A stretch of 5,175 nucleotides of DNA from Ruminococcaceae bacterium UBA5397 (lineage in GTDB: Bacteria; Bacillota; Clostridia; Oscillospirales; Acutalibacteraceae): NCBI GenBank assembly GCA_002411615.1, contig DHOF01000073.1, positions 1 through 5,175 of the forward strand, read 5' to 3'. Shown one piece after another: positions 4,263 through 5,175 of this stretch (position 1 is the stretch's first letter; every line of letters begins with the position of its first letter). Under the pieces are notes generated by a model. That model saw only the letters and a list, made by a program, of their open reading frames with translations, was not told where the DNA came from and made no database searches. The translations under genes were made by a program, and so were the position numbers.

Positions 4263-5175
4263 TTACGGATTCTCAGCGCTTTGAAAGTCGTAAACCCGCT
4301 GATATTCTTTTGTGCCGGAAACCTTTGCAACTAGGGATTGGTGGCGTGAGAACAGCCGACAAAGCGGGTAGACATCTACCCAGATCTCATTGTCACTTTC
4401 CTTTTGAGATTCGTCAAAAACCAGCTCTAATCCAAAATGAAGATGAGGTTCTGTAATATTGTTGACGTTTTCTTTGGTACTGTATCCAGTATGACCAAGA
4501 TAGCCGATTACGTCTCCGGCTTTAACAGAACAACCGACTTTTAAATTGGATTGGTAAGGGTAATTCTGCCGGAGATGTGCGTAATAATAATAGCGCTGTT
4601 TGTCAAAGCTCCGGATTCCAATCCGCCATCCTCCATATTGGTTCCACCCGAGGGCTTCGACTGTTCCGCTTTCCACGGCAATAATAGGAGTGCCGATTTG
4701 TCCCATCATATCATGTCCAAGATGCTGCCGACGATAGCCATAAGTACGGCTTACTCCAAAATCATCGAATTCAGAATATGGAAACCCTTTTGCGATAGGT
4801 GAATAGGCAGAAAGACCATATTTTTGTTCCCAGCGTTTTCCATTTGGAGCGGATTCGTCCGGGACTTCTTCTTCAAAATTTCCGACTAGTCCATCTAGAA
4901 CGGCACCATATGCTTTTCGATAATAAGGATAATAAGAGAGCCCTTGGGACAGCTCGGAAACAGAGGAGCCGTTTTGCAGCTTTTCTGCGTCTTCATCCAG
5001 GTGTTTTGGAGAGGAGCTTGTGAATTTTCCGCCGGTGCGGGAGGCTTCTAAACTTAAAAGGTCTACCCAGTTGACCGGTTTGTTTTCTTTATTTCCATTT
5101 ATATCTAGAGAAAGTGCGCGGTCCAGAGATTCAAAGTTGACATTAAACTCCACATAGTGAATAAAATCTTTTTTG
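4263..5175 (-). CDS. M23-family (LytM-type) metallopeptidase, N-terminus beyond the window
   Basis: A zinc peptidase expected to cut peptide cross-links of peptidoglycan. Counting from the GTG at 5153, the catalytic M23 domain spans roughly 125-260. The zinc ligands are H144 and D148 in QHLGHDMMG and H239 in EPHLHFGLEL, with H237 and H193 (YYYAHLRQ) as the further conserved catalytic histidines. GTPIIAVESGTVEALGWNQY and KAGDVIGYLGHTGYS are standard strands of the fold. All key residues are present, so the enzyme should be active. The part before residue 120 is a clostridial-type N-terminal region of unknown role (VNWVDLLSLEASRTGGKF, YYPYYRKAYGAVLDGLVG). The frame stays open through the right edge (KKDFIHYVEFNVNFE) and the GTG has no ribosome binding site, so the true start and any signal peptide or membrane anchor lie outside. 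Transcription ends at the hairpin at 4067-4136. Confidence 0.9.
   Translation of the reverse strand, partial: KKDFIHYVEFNVNFESLDRALSLDINGNKENKPVNWVDLLSLEASRTGGKFTSSSPKHLDEDAEKLQNGSSVSELSQGLSYYPYYRKAYGAVLDGLVGNFEEEVPDESAPNGKRWEQKYGLSAYSPIAKGFPYSEFDDFGVSRTYGYRRQHLGHDMMGQIGTPIIAVESGTVEALGWNQYGGWRIGIRSFDKQRYYYYAHLRQNYPYQSNLKVGCSVKAGDVIGYLGHTGYSTKENVNNITEPHLHFGLELVFDESQKESDNEIWVDVYPLCRLFSRHQSLVAKVSGTKEYQRVYDFQSAENP

Noticed and set aside
5151..5153. GTG as the true start of the M23 peptidase.
   Set aside because: The frame continues upstream without a stop to the window edge with family-like residues, and no ribosome binding site precedes the GTG.

Overview
The window looks like chromosomal DNA of a low-to-moderate-GC Gram-positive anaerobe of the class Clostridia, most likely a Lachnospiraceae-type gut bacterium. 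This is inferred from strong AGGAGG-type ribosome binding sites, AT-rich spacers, many hairpin terminators, and the kind of M23 peptidase and RNA methyltransferase tail present. No species can be named. There are no rRNA or tRNA genes, CRISPR repeats, or recognisable transposase.

Positions 1-195 (+) hold the end of a gene entering from the left: the tail of a RlmD-type 23S rRNA uracil methyltransferase whose C-terminal extension seems shortened and frameshifted, followed by a strong rho-independent terminator. Positions 215-2247 (+) are a compact, self-contained unit. A near-consensus promoter carries two copies of the same palindrome, then come a TetR/AcrR-family regulator and, overlapping its stop codon, a 12-helix MATE-family efflux pump. 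The layout indicates an autoregulated drug or metabolite efflux operon that is switched on when the regulator binds a ligand.

Positions 2248-2546 are the space between two convergent genes. It holds a 25-bp near-perfect hairpin that can stop transcription from both sides. On the minus strand, 3698-2547 encodes a 383-residue AspT/YidE/YbjL-type transporter with two repeated membrane halves and no room for the RCK domains found in the larger relatives. It is preceded by a leader of about 260 nt, running from a TATAAT promoter at 3964-3969. That leader contains a perfect 10-nt ribosome binding sequence with no proper gene behind it. Further right, a hairpin at 4067-4136 terminates minus-strand transcription from the last gene, an M23 (LytM-type) metallopeptidase that runs from the right edge to 4263 and is missing its N-terminus.

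The most interesting points are the double operator controlling the tetR-MATE operon, the unusual leader of the AspT-like gene, the compact form of that transporter, and the apparent decay of the RlmD tail. I see no convincing wholly new multi-gene system.
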